Notes: generated from the letters alone by a model not told the origin. A stretch of DNA of 64,000 nucleotides from PHAA01 sp964457945 (GCA_964457945.1 CAYWFX010000005.1:1-64000), one strand, 5' to 3'; counted from the first letter of the stretch, positions 42,655 to 52,381 are shown. Made by a program: numbers and translations.

Positions 42655-43320
42655 ATGGTGATAACTCTGGAAACGCTCAAAAACAACCAGTTAATTACTG
42701 ATTATCTGAAGATGGGTAATGCTTATATTGGAAATATGGGTGCGCTCGAACATAACTTGCACCATGCCGAACTTATATCATCTCTGTGTGAGGAAATCCT
42801 TAATACTCTAGGCTTTTCAAAACGGGAGGCGGAATTAGGTGCTATAGCAGGTTACCTGCATGACATAGGTAACCTGGTCAATCGTTACGGGCATGGTCTG
42901 TCCGGAGCTATAATTGCCTTTAATGTGCTCATGGAGATGGGAATGGAAGCGGAGGAGATTGCTGTTATTATGGGTGCTATTGGTAACCATGAAGAGCATG
43001 CGGACGGCAAACCGGTCAATAATATAGCGGCTGCTCTGATATTGGCTGATAAATCAGATGTCCACCGTTCCCGGGTAAGGAAGACTGATTTTGCTACCTT
43101 TACCACCCGAGACCGGGTAAACTACGCGGTTACCAAATCTAAAATTCAATCTAATGCTGAAGATAATACCATTGTGATGAAGTTGGAAATAGATACCAGT
43201 GTTTGCTCGGTAATGGAATATTTTGAGATTTTTCTAACCAAAATGCTGATGTGCAAGCATGCCGCGGAGCATCTCCAATGTGAGTTGAAGATTATGATCA
43301 ACGATGTTCGTCTGTTGTAA
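42655..43320 (+). CDS. HD-domain phosphohydrolase
   Basis: This 221-residue protein has a clear HD metal-binding set: NLHHAEL (about 35), YLHDIGN (HD at about 70-71), further His residues in GHGLSG and GNHEEHADG, and the distal Asp in LADKSDVH. Such proteins hydrolyse phosphodiester or phosphomonoester bonds of nucleotides. The DKSDVHR motif near residue 130 is typical of a small clostridial HD subfamily. The substrate is unknown. It is co-directional with, and 28 bases before, the YerC-like gene. Confidence 0.8.
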   Translation: MVITLETLKNNQLITDYLKMGNAYIGNMGALEHNLHHAELISSLCEEILNTLGFSKREAELGAIAGYLHDIGNLVNRYGHGLSGAIIAFNVLMEMGMEAEEIAVIMGAIGNHEEHADGKPVNNIAAALILADKSDVHRSRVRKTDFATFTTRDRVNYAVTKSKIQSNAEDNTIVMKLEIDTSVCSVMEYFEIFLTKMLMCKHAAEHLQCELKIMINDVRLL

Positions 43321-43348
43321 AGACTGGTCACGGCAGGGAGGGATAAGG

Positions 43349-43660
43349 ATGGATTTTACACCGAATTGGAAGGAACCTAACTGCGATCTATTGGTGCAGG
43401 CTATTTTAAGTTTGCAAAATGAAGAGGATGTTTACCGTTTACTGGACGACCTCTGTACCATAACAGAGATTAAAGCTATGTCCCAGCGTATCAATGTTGC
43501 CAAATTACTCTTTGTCGAGACGACCTATAATGAGGTGGCGAGGGAGACCGGTGCTAGTACGGCCACGATCAGCCGGGTAAAACGGTGCTTGAATTACGGT
43601 GCGGATGGATACCGTAGAGTACTAATCAAGATGCAAAAGGAGTCAGGACATGAGAAATAG
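43349..43660 (+). CDS. YerC/YecD-type TrpR-like transcription regulator
   Basis: This 103-residue small DNA-binding protein of the TrpR/YerC family has a helix-turn-helix in the segment ETTYNEVARETGASTATISRVKRCL (about 58-82), with the LDDLCTITEIKAMSQR helix before it. The start is ATG 43349 behind GGGAGG; a longer frame to 43304 lacks a site. It overlaps the hisZ start by 11 bases. Members often precede histidine genes in Firmicutes, so it may regulate this operon, though this is inference. Confidence 0.85.
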   Translation: MDFTPNWKEPNCDLLVQAILSLQNEEDVYRLLDDLCTITEIKAMSQRINVAKLLFVETTYNEVARETGASTATISRVKRCLNYGADGYRRVLIKMQKESGHEK

Positions 43661-44810
43661 AGAAATTCCTAAAGGATTACGCGATTTATTGCCGGATGAG
43701 GTGAAAACCAGAAGAAGTCTGGAAAAGAAGGCTAGTCAGATATTCACTTCTTTTGGTTATGAAGAAGTGATTACTCCAACATTTGAATTATTAGAGGTTG
43801 TAGAGGCGGGAGTTGGGGGGAATACCCGCGAGAAACTCTTCCTGTTCATGGATAGGGAAGGGGGAATCGTGTCTTTGCGTCCAGAAATGACGGTATCCAT
43901 AGCGCGCCTGGCAGCCACTCATATGCAGGATGAGGCATTCCCCCGCAGGCTTTATTATTCAGCCAATGTTTTTCGTCATGTTCAGCCGCATTTAGCTCAA
44001 TACCGGGAATTCTGGCAGATGGGAATAGAACTGTTGGGCGCACCGGGAGCTTGGGCTGATGCGGAAGTAATTAGCCTGGCAGTCAAAGCGCTGCTTGATT
44101 TCGGTTTGAAAAATTTTAAAGTTAGCCTTAATCAGATTGGCATATTTAATAGCTTGCTGGATGATAGTGCCATTCAGTCGGAAGATAAGGCAGTTATAAG
44201 AAATTTGGTGGAGAAAAAGGATCTGGTGGAACTATCCCGCAGCTTAGATAAGCTGCCTATCAATGATCTTTTAAAAGATACGATTGCTAGGCTGCCGACC
44301 TTGCATGGCGGTCTGGATGTGTTGAAAAGCTTGCCCTATATAGAGAAAAGCCGGAATGCGGTAATGGCGGTAGAAGAACTGATAGAAGTATATGCGGCCT
44401 TGAAGAGCCTGGGAGTTGAAGAACATATACTTGTGGACATGGGCGTATTAAGAGGCTTGGATTACTATACGGGTGTGGTTTTCGAAGGTTTTTCACCGGA
44501 GTTGGGTTACGGCCTCTTAGGCGGAGGACGCTATGATAAGCTGCTATCGCAATTTGGATTTCCCTGTCCCGCCACCGGATTTGCCTTGGGAATGGATCGT
44601 CTAGCCCTAGTCTTGAAAAATCAGGAAGAGGAGCCTACACGCTACATAGTGGGGGGGACTAACCTGCAGGTGATGGTACAAAAAGCAGATCAGTTGAGGC
44701 AAGAAGGTAAGATTGTAGAACTAGACGTAGAGGGCCTTAGCCGGGTTGCTTTACAGGAGAAGCTGGCAGCTTGTCCTCATTATATTATTATTTATCTTGA
44801 TGCTGAGTAA
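43650..44810 (+). CDS. hisZ: ATP phosphoribosyltransferase regulatory subunit
   Basis: This 386-residue HisRS-like protein without tRNA charging activity is required by the short HisG. It has the class II synthetase-like motif regions GLRDLLPDEV, TPTFELLEVV, RPEMTVSIARLAAT and a motif 3-like LGGGRYDKLLSQFG with GFALGMDRL, but it lacks the anticodon-binding domain. The following gene is a short HisG, so the pair is consistent. Confidence 0.93.
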   Translation: MRNREIPKGLRDLLPDEVKTRRSLEKKASQIFTSFGYEEVITPTFELLEVVEAGVGGNTREKLFLFMDREGGIVSLRPEMTVSIARLAATHMQDEAFPRRLYYSANVFRHVQPHLAQYREFWQMGIELLGAPGAWADAEVISLAVKALLDFGLKNFKVSLNQIGIFNSLLDDSAIQSEDKAVIRNLVEKKDLVELSRSLDKLPINDLLKDTIARLPTLHGGLDVLKSLPYIEKSRNAVMAVEELIEVYAALKSLGVEEHILVDMGVLRGLDYYTGVVFEGFSPELGYGLLGGGRYDKLLSQFGFPCPATGFALGMDRLALVLKNQEEEPTRYIVGGTNLQVMVQKADQLRQEGKIVELDVEGLSRVALQEKLAACPHYIIIYLDAE

Positions 44811-44830
44811 TTAATCAGGAGGAAAGATTT

Positions 44831-45481
44831 ATGCAAGAAAATTGTTTGACTATTGCTCTGTCCAAGGGTACTTTGTTATATCCGACAGTGGGCTTGTTGG
44901 AAAAGGTCGGACTACCGAGTGATGGGGTTGTTTCTGAAAGTCGCAATATGGTATTTGATTACCCAGGTGATCCCCGCATCAAATATATTATCTGTCGTCC
45001 CTCCGACGTACCTGCCTATGTGGAGCATGGAGCAGCTGATCTAGGTATTGTAGGTAAGGACGTAATTGTCGAACAGGGTAAAGATGTATTTGAAATGGTG
45101 GATTTGGAATATGGCTACTGCCGGTTTGTGGTAGCGGTTCCTGCTGAAATGGGCGGTATTTCTCTTAAAGAATTGAATTATAAACGTGTCGCTACCAAAT
45201 TTCCTCAGGTCGCGGAAAGTTTTTTTCGGCGGCATGGCCTTCAAGTTGAGGTTATAAAGCTGCATGGTAACATAGAACTGGCTCCCTTGATGGGTCTGTC
45301 AGATGTCATTGTTGATCTGGTATCATCGGGTCGAACCCTTCGAGAAAATAACCTGGTTGAACTGGTAAGCATAATGGATTCCACCACTCGCTTAATCGGA
45401 AACCGGGTCAGTTATCGGACTAAGTATGAGATTATTCAACCCTTGTTAGAAAAGATACAGGGAATGATAAAGGGGGAATAG
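44831..45481 (+). CDS. hisG: ATP phosphoribosyltransferase, short form catalytic subunit
   Basis: This 216-residue enzyme performs the first committed step of histidine synthesis. It shows LTIALSKGTLLYP, the RPSDVPAYVEHGAADLGIVGKD segment and DVIVDLVSSGRTLRENNL, with the PRPP loop at DLVSSGRT. At 216 residues it has no C-terminal regulatory domain, so feedback control must run through HisZ. AGGAGG lies before the ATG. Confidence 0.95.
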   Translation: MQENCLTIALSKGTLLYPTVGLLEKVGLPSDGVVSESRNMVFDYPGDPRIKYIICRPSDVPAYVEHGAADLGIVGKDVIVEQGKDVFEMVDLEYGYCRFVVAVPAEMGGISLKELNYKRVATKFPQVAESFFRRHGLQVEVIKLHGNIELAPLMGLSDVIVDLVSSGRTLRENNLVELVSIMDSTTRLIGNRVSYRTKYEIIQPLLEKIQGMIKGE

Positions 45482-45483
45482 GG

Positions 45484-46770
45484 ATGAAGATTAAGAGAAT
45501 TAATACCGCTGCTGGCGGTTTACAAGCTTTTTTGCTGGCCGGGCAAGTGGATATGGGGCAGTATGAGGCGGGGGTACTTGAAATCGCTAGCGAGGTAAAA
45601 AAACAAGGTAACCAGGGAATATTTAATTTTACGGAAAAATATGACGGAGCCAGTATAAACGAAGAAAATTTCTTGGTTAGTGAAAAAGAGATAGAAGAGG
45701 CCTGGGAACTGGTGGATGACGATTATGTCTTCGCCCTGCGTAAGGCCATTGATAATATTAAATCTTTCCATAGTAAACAGTTAAGGAACTCCTGGATGGA
45801 GCCAGATGCGAAGGGGAATATCTTAGGCCAGTTATACCGTCCTTTACAACGGGTAGGTATTTATGTTCCTGGCGGCACTGCAGCTTATCCATCTTCGGTC
45901 TTAATGAATGCCATCCCGGCTCAGGTAGCGGGGGTAGAGGAAATTGTGATGGTAAGTCCTCCCGACCGAATGGGCAAGATGAACCCTTACGCTCTGGTCG
46001 CAGCTTCGGAACTGGGACTAACCGAAATTTATAAGATGGGGGGAGCACAGGCTATTTTCGGCTTGGCCTGGGGAACTCAAACCATTAAGAAGGTTGACCT
46101 TATCAGTGGGCCCGGTAACATTTATGTTACCATTGCAAAAAAGATGGTCTATGGCGACGTTAACATCGACATGCTGGCTGGCCCCAGTGAAATTCTAATT
46201 GTAGCAGACCATAAGGCAAATCCAGTTTATCTGGCAGCCGACATGATGTCTCAGGCCGAGCACGATGTCCTGGCTCGCAGTATCCTGGTGACTGATGATG
46301 CCGAGCTTTTGGATAAGGTTGAAAAAGAAATAGACAGGCAAATAGTCGATCTTTCCCGCCGGGAAATCATCGAGAAAGCCTTGACTGATTTTGGTGCTTT
46401 TATTCTGGTTGCAGATATCAATGAAGCCTGCGCAGTTGCTAATCTAGTGGCACCCGAGCATTTAGAATTGATGGTAGACAAGCCTTTTGAGATTCTGAGT
46501 AAAATCCGTAATGCTGGTGCAATTTTCCTGGGGAAGAACACCCCCGAACCGGTCGGCGACTACCTGGCAGGCCCCAACCATATACTGCCTACCGGCGGCA
46601 CGGCTAGATTTTATTCTCCGGTAACCATAGATACATTTATGAAGGCCTCCAGTATTATCTATTATTCCCAGGCTGGCATGGAAGAGGATGCCGATGACAT
46701 TATTAAACTAGCCCAGGTGGAGGGCCTGACTGCGCATGCCAATTGTTTGCAGGTAAGAAAGGGGAGTTAG
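45484..46770 (+). CDS. hisD: Histidinol dehydrogenase
   Basis: This 428-residue zinc enzyme oxidises histidinol to histidine in two NAD-dependent steps. Signatures are VPGGTAAYPSSVLMNAIPA, DLISGPGNIYVT, DMLAGPSEILIVAD and SQAEHDVLARS, with the zinc/catalytic Gln, His, Glu in the last block, and LAGPNHILPTGGTA. It starts two bases after hisG. Confidence 0.96.
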   Translation: MKIKRINTAAGGLQAFLLAGQVDMGQYEAGVLEIASEVKKQGNQGIFNFTEKYDGASINEENFLVSEKEIEEAWELVDDDYVFALRKAIDNIKSFHSKQLRNSWMEPDAKGNILGQLYRPLQRVGIYVPGGTAAYPSSVLMNAIPAQVAGVEEIVMVSPPDRMGKMNPYALVAASELGLTEIYKMGGAQAIFGLAWGTQTIKKVDLISGPGNIYVTIAKKMVYGDVNIDMLAGPSEILIVADHKANPVYLAADMMSQAEHDVLARSILVTDDAELLDKVEKEIDRQIVDLSRREIIEKALTDFGAFILVADINEACAVANLVAPEHLELMVDKPFEILSKIRNAGAIFLGKNTPEPVGDYLAGPNHILPTGGTARFYSPVTIDTFMKASSIIYYSQAGMEEDADDIIKLAQVEGLTAHANCLQVRKGS

Positions 46771-46771
46771 C

Positions 46772-47368
46772 ATGGGGGATCTACCCAGAATAGGCGAAAT
46801 TAATAGGAAGACTCGGGAGACAGATATTTTTGTAGAATTGGAACTGGATGGCAAAGGCGTTAACCAAATCGATACTGATATTAGCTTTCTCAGTCATATG
46901 CTGACTTTATTATCAGTGCATAGTCTATGTAACCTTAAAATTACCGCTCGGGGGGATATGGAAGTAGATGACCATCATACGGTGGAGGATATAGGTATAT
47001 GCCTGGGAGAAGCTATTAAAATGGCTTTAGGAGAGAAACAGGGGATCAATCGTTATGGGGAAGCGATCGTACCAATGGATGAAGCCCTGGCCAGAGTAGT
47101 TATTGATTTATCGAATCGGCCTTACCTGGTTTATGCAGTAAATGTCCCAATGGAGAAATTAGGGGCACTCACTACGGAAAATATCAAAGAATTTTTCCAG
47201 GCTTTGGCTAACCATGCGGGAATAACTATACATATTGATTTGCTGCGAGGGGAAAATTCCCATCACATCATTGAAGCTGTTTTTAAGGCGTTTGCTCGCG
47301 CTTTTAGAGCTGCCATAACCTTCGAGCCGGGTATCGAAGGGGTATGGTCCTCCAAGGGCAAACTATAG
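46772..47368 (+). CDS. hisB: Imidazoleglycerol-phosphate dehydratase
   Basis: This 198-residue single-function dehydratase has the paired metal-binding motifs DDHHTVEDIGICLG (about 69-82) and NSHHIIEAVFKA (about 165-176). The N-terminal histidinol-phosphatase domain of enterobacterial HisB is absent, so that step must be done by a separate enzyme not present here. It starts one base after hisD. Confidence 0.95.
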   Translation: MGDLPRIGEINRKTRETDIFVELELDGKGVNQIDTDISFLSHMLTLLSVHSLCNLKITARGDMEVDDHHTVEDIGICLGEAIKMALGEKQGINRYGEAIVPMDEALARVVIDLSNRPYLVYAVNVPMEKLGALTTENIKEFFQALANHAGITIHIDLLRGENSHHIIEAVFKAFARAFRAAITFEPGIEGVWSSKGKL

Positions 47369-47382
47369 GGAGGCGTGAAAAA

Positions 47383-47994
47383 TTGATAGCAATCATTGAT
47401 TATGGTATGGGCAATCTGGCCAGTGTCAAGAATGCCTTTTTGAAGCTGGGTTATGAAGCCTATACTACCTCTCGCCCTGATGAGATATTAGCTGCAGAAA
47501 AGGTGGTTTTGCCTGGAGTGGGAGCATTTGCTGATGCGATTCAGAATTTGCGTGACTTGGGCATTGATAGCGCTATTCACGAAGTGGTAGACAGAGAAAC
47601 ACCACTCTTAGGGATTTGTCTGGGGATGCAGCTCCTTTTCAGTGAGAGCGATGAAAACGGGATATATCAGGGTCTGGATATAATAAAGGGCCGTGTGGAG
47701 AAATTTGATCTTCCTTCTGGCCTTAAAGTTCCGCACATGGGCTGGAACCAAATAAAGATAAATCCGGACAGTAATTTGTTGAGTCAGATTCCTGCGGAAA
47801 GTTATTTTTACTTTGTGCACTCTTATTATGTGGTTCCCGAGGATGAAGCAGTAGTTGCTGCAAGAACTGATTATGGAATAAATTTCGTTTCAGCGGTTGA
47901 AAAAGGGCGGCTTTTTGCTACCCAGTTCCACCCCGAAAAATCGAGCGAACGGGGACTTAAAATTTTAAAGAATTTTGGAGAATTGTCATCATGA
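47383..47994 (+). CDS. hisH: Imidazole glycerol phosphate synthase, HisH glutaminase subunit
   Basis: This 203-residue class I amidotransferase has IDYGMGNLASVKNA, the nucleophile elbow GICLGMQLLF (Cys near residue 80) and QFHPEKSS with the catalytic His/Glu. It pairs with HisF. TTG 47383 is chosen because GGGAGG is nine bases upstream; the longer frame from ATG 47344 overlaps hisB. Confidence 0.95.
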   Translation: MIAIIDYGMGNLASVKNAFLKLGYEAYTTSRPDEILAAEKVVLPGVGAFADAIQNLRDLGIDSAIHEVVDRETPLLGICLGMQLLFSESDENGIYQGLDIIKGRVEKFDLPSGLKVPHMGWNQIKINPDSNLLSQIPAESYFYFVHSYYVVPEDEAVVAARTDYGINFVSAVEKGRLFATQFHPEKSSERGLKILKNFGELSS

Positions 47995-48716
47995 TTATTT
48001 ATCCTGCCATTGATTTAAAGGATGGACAGTGTGTGCGCCTGGTGCAAGGCAAAAAGGAGAACAAGACAGTCTATTCAGATACACCTGGCAAGTTAGCTGC
48101 TTCATTTCAGGCTCAGGGAGCAGAGTTTCTGCATGTGGTAGATCTGGACGGGGCTTTTGAAGGCAGTCCCCGCAATCTGACGGCTATAAAAGAAATTGCC
48201 GCCTCTATCAGCATCCCTTTTCAGGTGGGCGGTGGTTTGCGCAGCCGGGAAGATGTGGAGCGACTTTTAGGTATAGGTGCCAGTCGGGTGATTATAGGTA
48301 CCCGGGCAGTTACCAGCCCGGCATTCATTGCCGAACTACTGGCCGACTTTGGTCCGGCCAAGGTGATACTGGGTCTTGACGCCCGGGACGGTATGGTAGC
48401 TATAGAGGGCTGGGTGGAGAAATCCAGTCTACGGGCCATGGAATTTGGGAAACAAATGCGGGAGATGGGGGTTGAAACCGCTATCTATACAGATGTTTCC
48501 ATGGATGGTCTTTTGCAGGGGCCTAACCTAGCATCTATTAATGCCATGGCTCTTAGCAGTGGGTTGAAAATTATCGCCTCGGGTGGGGTAACCAGCGTTG
48601 AGAATATAAAGGCGCTTAGACAGATGGAGAGTCTAGGGGTAAGTGGTGCTATCATAGGTAAAGCTTTGTACGATGGTAAGATAAGCCTGGAAGAAGCACT
48701 AAATGCTGCAAAGTAG
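47991..48716 (+). CDS. hisA: ProFAR isomerase
   Basis: This 241-residue (beta-alpha)8-barrel has the two-fold repeat expected of HisA: PAIDLKDGQCVRLVQG with the first catalytic Asp, VVDLDGAFEG, QVGGGLRS, GLDARDG and DVSMDGLLQGPN with the second Asp. It overlaps hisH by four bases. Confidence 0.96.
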   Translation: MIIYPAIDLKDGQCVRLVQGKKENKTVYSDTPGKLAASFQAQGAEFLHVVDLDGAFEGSPRNLTAIKEIAASISIPFQVGGGLRSREDVERLLGIGASRVIIGTRAVTSPAFIAELLADFGPAKVILGLDARDGMVAIEGWVEKSSLRAMEFGKQMREMGVETAIYTDVSMDGLLQGPNLASINAMALSSGLKIIASGGVTSVENIKALRQMESLGVSGAIIGKALYDGKISLEEALNAAK

Positions 48717-48743
48717 AATCTGCCGACCGGAGGGAAGCCTATA

Positions 48744-49502
48744 ATGTTGGCCAAAAGAATAATACCCTGCCTGGACGTACATGCCGGGAGGGTTGTAAAA
48801 GGAATTAATTTTATAAATCTAAGAGATGCGGGTGATCCGGTGGAGTTAGCGGCCTATTACGACCGCGAGGGAGCCGACGAACTCGTATTTCTGGATATTA
48901 CCGCATCTTCGGAAGCAAGAAAGACCATGCTGGAAGTAGTCCGGAACACGGCCCGAGAGGTATTTATTCCCTTTGCCGTGGGGGGAGGACTGCGAAGTAT
49001 TGATGACATCAGGGATACGCTTAATGCCGGTGCGGATAAGGTTTCCCTAAACTCTGCGGCCATTAAGGAACCATCTCTCATAACGGAGGGGGCTAGAAAG
49101 TTTGGCAGCCAGTGTATCATCGTAGCGATAGATGCCCGCAAGAGGGAAGGGGGAGGCTGGGAGGTATACATAAATGGTGGCCGAACCCCTACCGGGATAG
49201 ATGTGCTGGAATGGGCTCGTAAGGTGGAAGCTTTGGGAGCGGGAGAAATACTGCTTACCAGTATGGATAAAGATGGCACCAAAGATGGCTACGACATTCC
49301 CCTGACATCTGCGGTGAGTGACGCTCTTTCCATTCCAGTTATTGCATCAGGCGGCGCGGGCAATCTGGAACATCTTTTTGAAGCCTCTACAGATGGTCAA
49401 GCGGATGCTGTCTTATGTGCATCTATTTTTCATTACCGGGAATATACCGTGCAGCAAGCCAAAGAATACCTAGCGGGAAAAGGAGTGGCGATAAGATTAT
49501 GA
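48744..49502 (+). CDS. hisF: Imidazole glycerol phosphate synthase, HisF cyclase subunit
   Basis: This 252-residue barrel starts MLAKRIIPCLDVHAGRVVKG, with catalytic Asp in CLDV. It has FLDITASSEAR, AVGGGLRS, IDARKR and TSMDKDGTKDGYD with the second catalytic Asp, and ASGGAG at the phosphate site. It takes ammonia from HisH to make IGP and AICAR. AICAR feeds back into purine synthesis through PurH, encoded upstream. Its stop overlaps the hisIE start (ATGA). Confidence 0.96.
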   Translation: MLAKRIIPCLDVHAGRVVKGINFINLRDAGDPVELAAYYDREGADELVFLDITASSEARKTMLEVVRNTAREVFIPFAVGGGLRSIDDIRDTLNAGADKVSLNSAAIKEPSLITEGARKFGSQCIIVAIDARKREGGGWEVYINGGRTPTGIDVLEWARKVEALGAGEILLTSMDKDGTKDGYDIPLTSAVSDALSIPVIASGGAGNLEHLFEASTDGQADAVLCASIFHYREYTVQQAKEYLAGKGVAIRL

Positions 49503-50146
49503 TAAATAAAATTAAATTTGACGAGCGGGGTTTAGTTCCCGCTATTATACAGGATTATCAGAGTGGTCAGGTTTTAATGATGGCCTATATGAATGCGGAA
49601 TCTCTGGAAAAGACCATAAGTACCTCGATGACCTGGTTTTACTCGCGCAGCCGGCAATCCCTTTGGAATAAGGGGGAGACTTCCGGTCACGTCCAGACAG
49701 TGAAAGAGATATTATATGACTGTGATGAAGACACCCTATTGATTAAAGTAGAACAGCTTGGGGCCGCTTGTCATACAGGTCACTATTCCTGTTTCTATAG
49801 GAATGCTGCCGGGGAGGAAATTGCTCCGCAAGTGTTTGATCCGAATAAGATATACAGCTCCCAGGCGAACTCGGGGATACTGTATGAACTCTACGATCTT
49901 ATTATAGACCGAAAAGAGAAGATGCCAGAAGGCTCTTATACCACTTACCTTTTCGATAAAGGGCTGGATAAGATTCTGAAAAAGGTGGGGGAAGAGAGTG
50001 CCGAAGTAATTATTGCATCTAAAAACCGCGATAAATCAGAAGTAATTTATGAAAGCTCGGATTTACTTTACCATCTGCTGGTACTCCTGGTGGAACAGGG
50101 AGTAGCATTGGAGGACATATTTACGGAGCTTAAATCCCGGCGATAA
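49499..50146 (+). CDS. hisI: Bifunctional phosphoribosyl-AMP cyclohydrolase / phosphoribosyl-ATP pyrophosphatase
   Basis: This 215-residue HisI-HisE fusion begins with a cyclohydrolase (about 1-115) with MMAYMNAESL, TWFYSRSRQSLWNKGE, DCDEDTLL and the zinc Cys in CHTGHYSCFYR. The pyrophosphatase domain (about 120-215) has YTTYLFDKGLDKILKKVGEE and EVIYESSDLLYHLLVLL. The true start is ATG 49499, inside the hisF end. It completes the operon except for HisC and histidinol phosphatase. Confidence 0.96.
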   Translation: MINKIKFDERGLVPAIIQDYQSGQVLMMAYMNAESLEKTISTSMTWFYSRSRQSLWNKGETSGHVQTVKEILYDCDEDTLLIKVEQLGAACHTGHYSCFYRNAAGEEIAPQVFDPNKIYSSQANSGILYELYDLIIDRKEKMPEGSYTTYLFDKGLDKILKKVGEESAEVIIASKNRDKSEVIYESSDLLYHLLVLLVEQGVALEDIFTELKSRR

Positions 50147-50174
50147 TTTAGAGGCTTAAGATAAAGAACATAAG

Positions 50175-50212
50175 CAGAAAATGGGGCGGCTGTACGGTCG
50201 TCCTATTTTCTG
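50175..50212 (+). terminator. Probable terminator of the his operon
   Basis: CAGAAAATGGGGCGGC (50175-50190) is complementary, with a few mismatches, to GGTCGTCCTATTTTCTG (50196-50212) around a TGTAC loop. The T-tail is poor, so efficiency is uncertain. It lies 28 bases after hisI. Confidence 0.55.
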
Positions 50213-50293
50213 GGATTAACCTGTTGCTCTGTTTGTGGTATTATAAAGGGTAGTGAGTATTGATAAGTGAATTGATGAAAGCGGGTAAAAGTT

Positions 50294-52381
50294 ATGGCTG
50301 ATAATTTGGTAGGTCTTAATGAACAGCAGCAGGAGGCAGTTCTGCATTTTGATGGCCCATGTATGGTTCTTGCAGGTGCTGGCAGCGGTAAGACCCAGGT
50401 TCTTACCCGCAGGATCAGTAACCTGATAGATAACGGAGTTCACCCTGATGCAATTCTGGCTATAACATTTACCAATAAAGCTGCTCAGGAGATGCGTGCT
50501 CGGGTAGCAGCCCTAATTCCTGATTATAATGGCCATTGGATTCAAACTTTCCATGCTGCCTGTTATAAAATTTTGCGTATGGATATTGATCGCTTAGGTT
50601 ATGAGAAAAACTTTGCCATCTTAGGTGAAGGGGAGAGCAAGACCCTTATAAAGGAGATCTTAAAAGAAGAAAATGATTATGAGAGCAAGCCTGATGAATT
50701 GCTTTATATTATTAAGCAAGCTAAAAACAGCCTGAGGGATGCGGAAGGTTATTTCGGAAACATGGATGCTTCACCGCTTTCAAAGGACAAGTATTACCGA
50801 ATATTTAGGCTCTATAATGCCCGCCTAAAAGATTTTAATGCGCTGGATTTTGAGGATTTGATTATCTTAAGTATTAAATTGTTCAAAGAAAATCCGGACA
50901 TCCTGGAAAAATATCAGCGACGGTTTCAGTACATCATGGTGGATGAATACCAGGATACCAACTATGCCCAGTATTTATGGGCCAACCTCCTGGCCGGCAG
51001 GCATCACAATATTTTTGCAGTGGGTGATCCCGATCAGTCTATCTATAGTTGGAGGGGGGCTGAACCCGGTAATGTCAAGAAATTCTTAAAAGACTACCCT
51101 GATACCAGGTTGGTCAAGTTAGAAATGAATTATCGTTCCAGCAAGCAGATTCTTGAGGCTGCTAATGCTGTGATTAGTAATAATGCTGACCGGGAAGAAA
51201 AGAATCTCTATACCGAAAACGAGAATGGCGACAAAATTATTTATTTCTGCGCGGGGGATAGCTTCCAGGAAGCCCAGTTCGTGGCTAATACTATTGCTGA
51301 TCTCGTAGATCGAGAAAGCAGAAGTTACAACGAGTCTGCTATTTTTTACAGAACTCATGCTCAGTCACGCATTATTGAAGAAGCTCTTTTGCGTAAGTAT
51401 ATTCCCTACCGCATCATTGGGGCTCGCAAGTTTTACGAAAGAAAAGAGATCAGGGATATCGTGGCCTATCTAAAGCTGGTCTGCAATAAAAATGATCGCT
51501 TAAGTTTCCGCAGGGTTATAAACATTCCTCGTCGAGGTATAGGTGATAAGACCATAGAGAAATTGGAGGAGCATGCATCAAATGAGGGTATGCCCATCAT
51601 TGAGGTTTTGAAAGATGCCATGGCGATTGTAGGCATAAGTAAGAAAATGGCCACTACGCTGGAAGATTTTTATGGTATGATCACCTATTTCGGCAATCTC
51701 CATGAATCAGGTGCTCCGGTGAAAGATATCCTGGATCAGGTCATGGATATGAGCGGTTATGTAGAAGATCTAAAGAAAAATAATGTAGCTGAGGCGCAAA
51801 ACCGTATAGAAAACCTGCAGGAACTGAGGTCTTTGGCGGTAGAGTTTGAACTGGAGGGCATTGAAAATTTGGATGATTTTCTGGCTCGTATTGCATTGGT
51901 ACAAGATACCGATGAGCTTGATCACACTGATTCAGTAGTCTTGATGACATATCATGGGGCCAAGGGCTTAGAGTTTCCAGCCGTATTTATGACCGGAATG
52001 GAGGAGGGGGTTTTTCCCTCCTATCGTACCGAAACAGTAGAGGATATGGAAGAAGAGCGCAGGTTATGCTATGTGGGGATTACGCGTGCCCGGGAAAAGC
52101 TATATCTTACCAATGCGGTTTCTAGGCTGTTATATGGTTATGAGCGGAATAATCCCCCTTCACGATTTATTAAGGAGATACCGGAGGAGTTGATTGAATC
52201 ACCCCATGAGAAAAAAAGAGTGGGTGGTAAGCTCTTTGAAGGAGATACTGTGATCCATAAGAAGTTTGGAGTGGGTACGGTTTTAAAACTAGCGGAAAAT
52301 GAAATTGCTATTGTCGATTTTGAAAGAGCTGGAACCCGTACGCTACGTTTAGACATGGCTCCTCTGGAGAAGATAGTATAG
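50294..52381 (+). CDS. pcrA: ATP-dependent DNA helicase PcrA (UvrD/Rep family)
   Basis: This 695-residue 3'-5' SF1A helicase for repair and plasmid replication has all motifs: Q-motif LNEQQQEAV, Walker A AGAGSGKTQVL, Ia AITFTNKAAQEM, Walker B MVDEYQDTN, III GDPDQSIYSWRGA, IV MNYRSS, V MTYHGAKGLEFPAVF and VI CYVGITRAREKL. A C-terminal Tudor-like RNA-polymerase-binding domain lies at about 640-695 (GDTVIHKKFGVGTV). It forms a conserved pcrA-ligA pair with the next gene. Confidence 0.96.
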   Translation: MADNLVGLNEQQQEAVLHFDGPCMVLAGAGSGKTQVLTRRISNLIDNGVHPDAILAITFTNKAAQEMRARVAALIPDYNGHWIQTFHAACYKILRMDIDRLGYEKNFAILGEGESKTLIKEILKEENDYESKPDELLYIIKQAKNSLRDAEGYFGNMDASPLSKDKYYRIFRLYNARLKDFNALDFEDLIILSIKLFKENPDILEKYQRRFQYIMVDEYQDTNYAQYLWANLLAGRHHNIFAVGDPDQSIYSWRGAEPGNVKKFLKDYPDTRLVKLEMNYRSSKQILEAANAVISNNADREEKNLYTENENGDKIIYFCAGDSFQEAQFVANTIADLVDRESRSYNESAIFYRTHAQSRIIEEALLRKYIPYRIIGARKFYERKEIRDIVAYLKLVCNKNDRLSFRRVINIPRRGIGDKTIEKLEEHASNEGMPIIEVLKDAMAIVGISKKMATTLEDFYGMITYFGNLHESGAPVKDILDQVMDMSGYVEDLKKNNVAEAQNRIENLQELRSLAVEFELEGIENLDDFLARIALVQDTDELDHTDSVVLMTYHGAKGLEFPAVFMTGMEEGVFPSYRTETVEDMEEERRLCYVGITRAREKLYLTNAVSRLLYGYERNNPPSRFIKEIPEELIESPHEKKRVGGKLFEGDTVIHKKFGVGTVLKLAENEIAIVDFERAGTRTLRLDMAPLEKIV

